NCBI GenBank assembly: GCA_001803705.1
Contig: MHDY01000050.1
Span: forward strand, 994 to 8,114
Reading direction: 5' to 3'
DNA: 7,121 bases
From: Nitrospirae bacterium GWC2_56_14
GTDB lineage: Bacteria; Nitrospirota; UBA9217
Made by a program: the position numbers and the translations under genes. This document shows, piece after piece, positions 5,464 to 7,121 of the stretch. Under the pieces are notes generated by a model that made no database searches, had not been told where the DNA came from, and worked only from the letters and a program-made list of their open reading frames with translations. The stretch's first letter is position 1. Each line of letters begins with the position of its first letter.

Positions 5464-6279
5464 ATGCAGGAAGAGCAGAAGCACATACACGCAGGACCGG
5501 TCTGAGCGCCGTCGGGCGGCGCCGGGACGCGCCGCCAGGGAGGGCCGCAGTCGGAAGATATCCGGAGCGCAGTGCGGAGCAAGTATTCCGAGGTGGCCCG
5601 CTCGGCCTCGGGAAAGTTTGCCTACCCCACGGGCCGGGAGGGCGCTCTCGCGCTTGGCTATGATCCCGCGCTGGTAGACGCTGCCCATCCCGAGTTGCTC
5701 GAATCTTTTTGCGGAGTGGGCAATCCGTTTTCCCTGTTCCCGATCGAGCCGGGGTCGAGCATTCTCGACGTGGGATGCGGCGCGGGCTTTGACCTGTACA
5801 TCGCGGGGCGACTGACCGGTCCCGGCGGCAAAGTGCAGGGGGTCGATCTGACCGAGGCCATGGCGGCGCGGGCGCGTGAAAATCTTCAGAAGGCAGGCAT
5901 CGCAAATGCCGGGGTGGAGCAGGTCGGATCGGAGAGCATGCCTTTCAAGGACAATACGTTCGACGTGGTCATCTCGAACGGCGTCATCAATCTATCGCCG
6001 GACAAAGAGACACTTTTCCGCGAGATCAACCGGGTGCTGAAACCGGGAGGCAGGCTTGGCTTCGCCGATGTGGTGCTGGAGCAGGAACTGCCTCAGGACA
6101 TGGCAGGCAGCGCGGAAGCGTGGTCGCAATGAATCGGCGGAGCGGTCCCGGTCGGGGACCATCTTCTGACGCTCCGAAGAACGGGATTTTCCGACATTCT
6201 GTTCATCGGCATGACGGGTTTCCGCACCTCTTCCTTCACCGCAGGCGCCCTTTTCAAAGCGCGGAAAAAATCGGACTGA
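5464..6279 (+). CDS. ArsM-like SAM-dependent methyltransferase, probable selenoprotein (Sec14, Sec223)
   Basis: This is a class I SAM methyltransferase of the arsenite methyltransferase (ArsM) type, probably acting on arsenic, selenium or a related thiol-bound metalloid in the cytoplasm. Motif I is ILDVGCGAGFD (about 100-110). The acidic ribose-binding strand is GVDLTEAM, followed by FDVVISNGVINLSPDK and VLKPGGRLGFADV. Cys83 in ESFCGVGNP lies near the family's Cys before GNP. UGA 6130-6132 (codon 223) interrupts AWSQ-UGA-IGGAVP, where ArsM homologues have a conserved functional Cys (GCIGGA-like). The C-terminal subdomain (LRRTGFSDILF, ALFKARKK) continues in frame to a stop at 6277. A second UGA at codon 14 (5503-5505) lies just after ATG 5464, which has the strong ribosome site GAGAGGTGA. 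Read through both, the protein is 271 aa, normal for ArsM. A shorter start at GTG 5572 would avoid the first UGA. Pseudogene status is the alternative. Confidence 0.8.
5515..5536 (+). promoter_or_regulatory. SECIS-like hairpin after UGA codon 14 of the methyltransferase
   Basis: GGCGGCGC (5515-5522) pairs perfectly with GCGCCGCC (5529-5536), 8 bp, around the loop CGGGAC. The loop starts 17 nt after the UGA at 5503-5505, and its second base is G. A competing 6-bp hairpin (GCGCCG with CGGCGC, starting right after the UGA) could form instead. GC richness raises the chance of coincidence. Confidence 0.5.
6144..6160 (+). promoter_or_regulatory. SECIS-like hairpin after UGA codon 223 of the methyltransferase
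   Basis: GGTCCC (6144-6149) pairs perfectly with GGGACC (6155-6160) around the loop GGTCG. The stem starts 11 nt and the loop 17 nt after the UGA at 6130-6132. The loop opens with GGU, like the SelB-recognised loop of E. coli fdhF as I recall it. This is the best of the three SECIS candidates in the window. Confidence 0.7.
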
Positions 6280-6422
6280 CAAAAACGAGAATCCGCTTCA
6301 CAAACTCGAAGAAGAACCTTTCAGGAAAAATGAAGAAGCATGGTGAAATGGGGATGAACTCTTATCAACCAACGATGGCATAGAACGAGGACACCGTAAC
6401 AAAGTTTACCAACCACTGACCA

Positions 6423-6466
6423 GCCCTTCACTTCGGATCCGTTGATCCGGAGCGAAGGACTTTTTT
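6423..6466 (+). terminator. Strong intrinsic terminator after the methyltransferase
   Basis: A 17-nt left arm (6423-6439) pairs with the right arm (6444-6460) around the loop CGTT. Ten bases next to the loop (CTTCGGATC side) pair with a single G-U; two mismatches interrupt the outer part. TTTTTT (6461-6466) follows directly. It ends any transcript from the yehS/methyltransferase unit and insulates the stress-protein gene. Confidence 0.88.
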
Positions 6467-6583
6467 ATCGTGCTCCTTACCCCTGCGCGGCTCCTCTTCC
6501 GCAGTATTTTCTTGCGCCCCCTCATGCAGTAAAAAAACTGCGCCTCGCCCTGCAACCTGTTGATAAAACGTGCTCGATAATTC

Positions 6584-6599
6584 TGGCACGGCCCATGCA
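6584..6599 (+). promoter_or_regulatory. Sigma54 (RpoN) promoter of the universal stress protein gene
   Basis: TGGCACG, four bases, then ATGCA reproduces the RpoN consensus (TGGCACG-N4-TTGCW) with one mismatch. The invariant GG (6585-6586) and GC (6597-6598) are separated by exactly 10 bases. The start would lie near 6610, about 47 nt before the ATG. An activator protein binding upstream would be required; none is encoded in the window. Confidence 0.78.
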
Positions 6600-6656
6600 A
6601 TATGTCATGCAAGGTCGCACGCAAACACAACAAAAAATCTAAAGGGAGGTAGCACA

Positions 6657-7088
6657 ATGAAGATCATGGTTGCTTATGACGGGACACTGCAGGCGAAGGA
6701 AGCTCTGGTATACGGCATGGATAAGGCCCGTGAAAAAGGCGGCGAAGTGGTTGCGCTCCATGTGTTCAACAACGGGATGTTCGTGGATTACGATGCCACC
6801 ATCGGCGCCCAGGGCGCTGCAAGGGCCGAGTCTGCGCAGTTCATCGCAGAGGCAAAGACCATCATCCGCGAGAAGGGCAAGGGAGTAAAAGCAAGCCTCT
6901 TCAGCACGGAAGGGAACCCGACGGACGAGATCGTGAGCTTTGCCAAGGCCGAGAAGGTTGATGTGCTGCTCTGCCCTCCCAAGTTTACGAAGATCATCAA
7001 TAAGTACCAGCAGGCGATCGGAGCATCGGAGATGGCGAGCGAAGCTGCAAAGCTTCAGGTAGCTGCGGTATCAACAAAAACGATGTAA
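6657..7088 (+). CDS. Universal stress protein (UspA) family protein
   Basis: This 143-residue cytoplasmic protein has the alpha/beta Usp fold signature. Strand 1 is KIMVAYDGT (2-10), then helix ALVYGMDKAREKG, strand 2 VVALHVF, a long helix with a flexible Gly-Ala segment, SLFSTEGNPTDEIVSFA, and strand 4 VDVLLCPP (101-108). The usual C-terminal ATP-binding motif (G-2x-G-9x-G-S/T) is absent: KFTKIINKYQQAIGASE stands in its place. It may therefore bind a different ligand or none. The start is ATG 6657, with AAAGGGAGGT (6641-6650) 6 nt upstream; the in-frame extension to 6570 would run through the sigma54 promoter. RpoN control suggests induction by a specific signal rather than general growth arrest. 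The frame ends with TAA and 33 bases of the window remain, with nothing recognisable. Confidence 0.9.
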   Translation: MKIMVAYDGTLQAKEALVYGMDKAREKGGEVVALHVFNNGMFVDYDATIGAQGAARAESAQFIAEAKTIIREKGKGVKASLFSTEGNPTDEIVSFAKAEKVDVLLCPPKFTKIINKYQQAIGASEMASEAAKLQVAAVSTKTM

Positions 7089-7121
7089 AAGCACTGCGGG
7101 AATGTTTCAGCGGATTTGAAG

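Larger units (their letters stand above)
6280..6656 (+). other. Intergenic region between methyltransferase and universal stress protein
   Basis: These 377 bases contain no credible gene. The first 140 bases show nothing beyond AT-rich sequence after the methyltransferase stop. A strong terminator occupies 6423-6466. The rest is the control region of the stress-protein gene: a small inverted repeat (GCAG/CTGC around an A-tract, about 6526-6541), a sigma54 promoter at 6584-6599, two copies of CATGCAA (6594-6600, 6606-6612) and the ribosome site at 6641-6650. Confidence 0.6.

Noticed and set aside
5572..6132. Methyltransferase as a 186-residue protein ending at UGA 6130
   Set aside because: It would lack the family's C-terminal subdomain, which is plainly encoded in the same frame after the UGA.
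4595..6279. UGA reassigned to Trp or Gly genome-wide
   Set aside because: UGA acts as the natural stop of the DUF948-like and YtxH genes, and UGG codons are used normally for Trp.
6120..6383. 87-codon plus-strand frame overlapping the methyltransferase end
   Set aside because: It is a shadow of the C-terminal subdomain in another frame, with no ribosome site.

Overview
The window reads as one chromosomal segment of a moderately GC-rich bacterium. The gene families (YbbA/YbbP-like ABC transporter, YtxG/YtxH-like stress proteins, DUF1456, ArsM-like methyltransferase, RpoN-type promoter) and the apparent use of selenocysteine would suit a Nitrospirota or Desulfobacterota-type anaerobe. That placement is inference; no rRNA or marker gene is present.

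Layout. (1) 1-3007, minus strand: an ABC exporter unit, with a LolD/YbbA-type ATPase overlapping an FtsX-like permease that runs off the left edge. A consensus-like sigma70 promoter sits immediately upstream of the ATPase ATG. (2) 3281-4287, plus strand: three tightly packed small genes (coiled-coil protein, single-TM YtxG/DUF948-like protein, YtxH-domain protein), resembling an envelope or general-stress operon. (3) 4316-4346: a bidirectional terminator shared with a convergent 20-residue Lys-rich micro-gene at 4364-4426. (4) 4595-4762, minus strand: a Cys-rich mini-protein with an in-frame UGA and its own near-perfect promoter. (5) 4916-5395: a YehS/DUF1456 protein. (6) 5464-6279: an ArsM-like SAM methyltransferase whose full reading frame needs two UGA codons to be read through. 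(7) 6423-6466: a strong intrinsic terminator. (8) 6584-7088: a sigma54 promoter driving a universal stress protein.

The main discovery is selenocysteine. Three in-frame UGA codons lie in two nearby genes. Each is followed by a hairpin whose apical loop begins after exactly 17 nt, a geometry that fits a bacterial SECIS element. In the methyltransferase the second UGA falls where ArsM-family enzymes have a conserved functional Cys, and the family's C-terminal subdomain continues in frame after it. The Cys-rich mini-protein would be a second selenoprotein, one I do not recognise. Standard gene calling would truncate or miss both genes. A selenium/thiol-based metalloid or redox role for this neighbourhood is a reasonable hypothesis but is not demonstrated.
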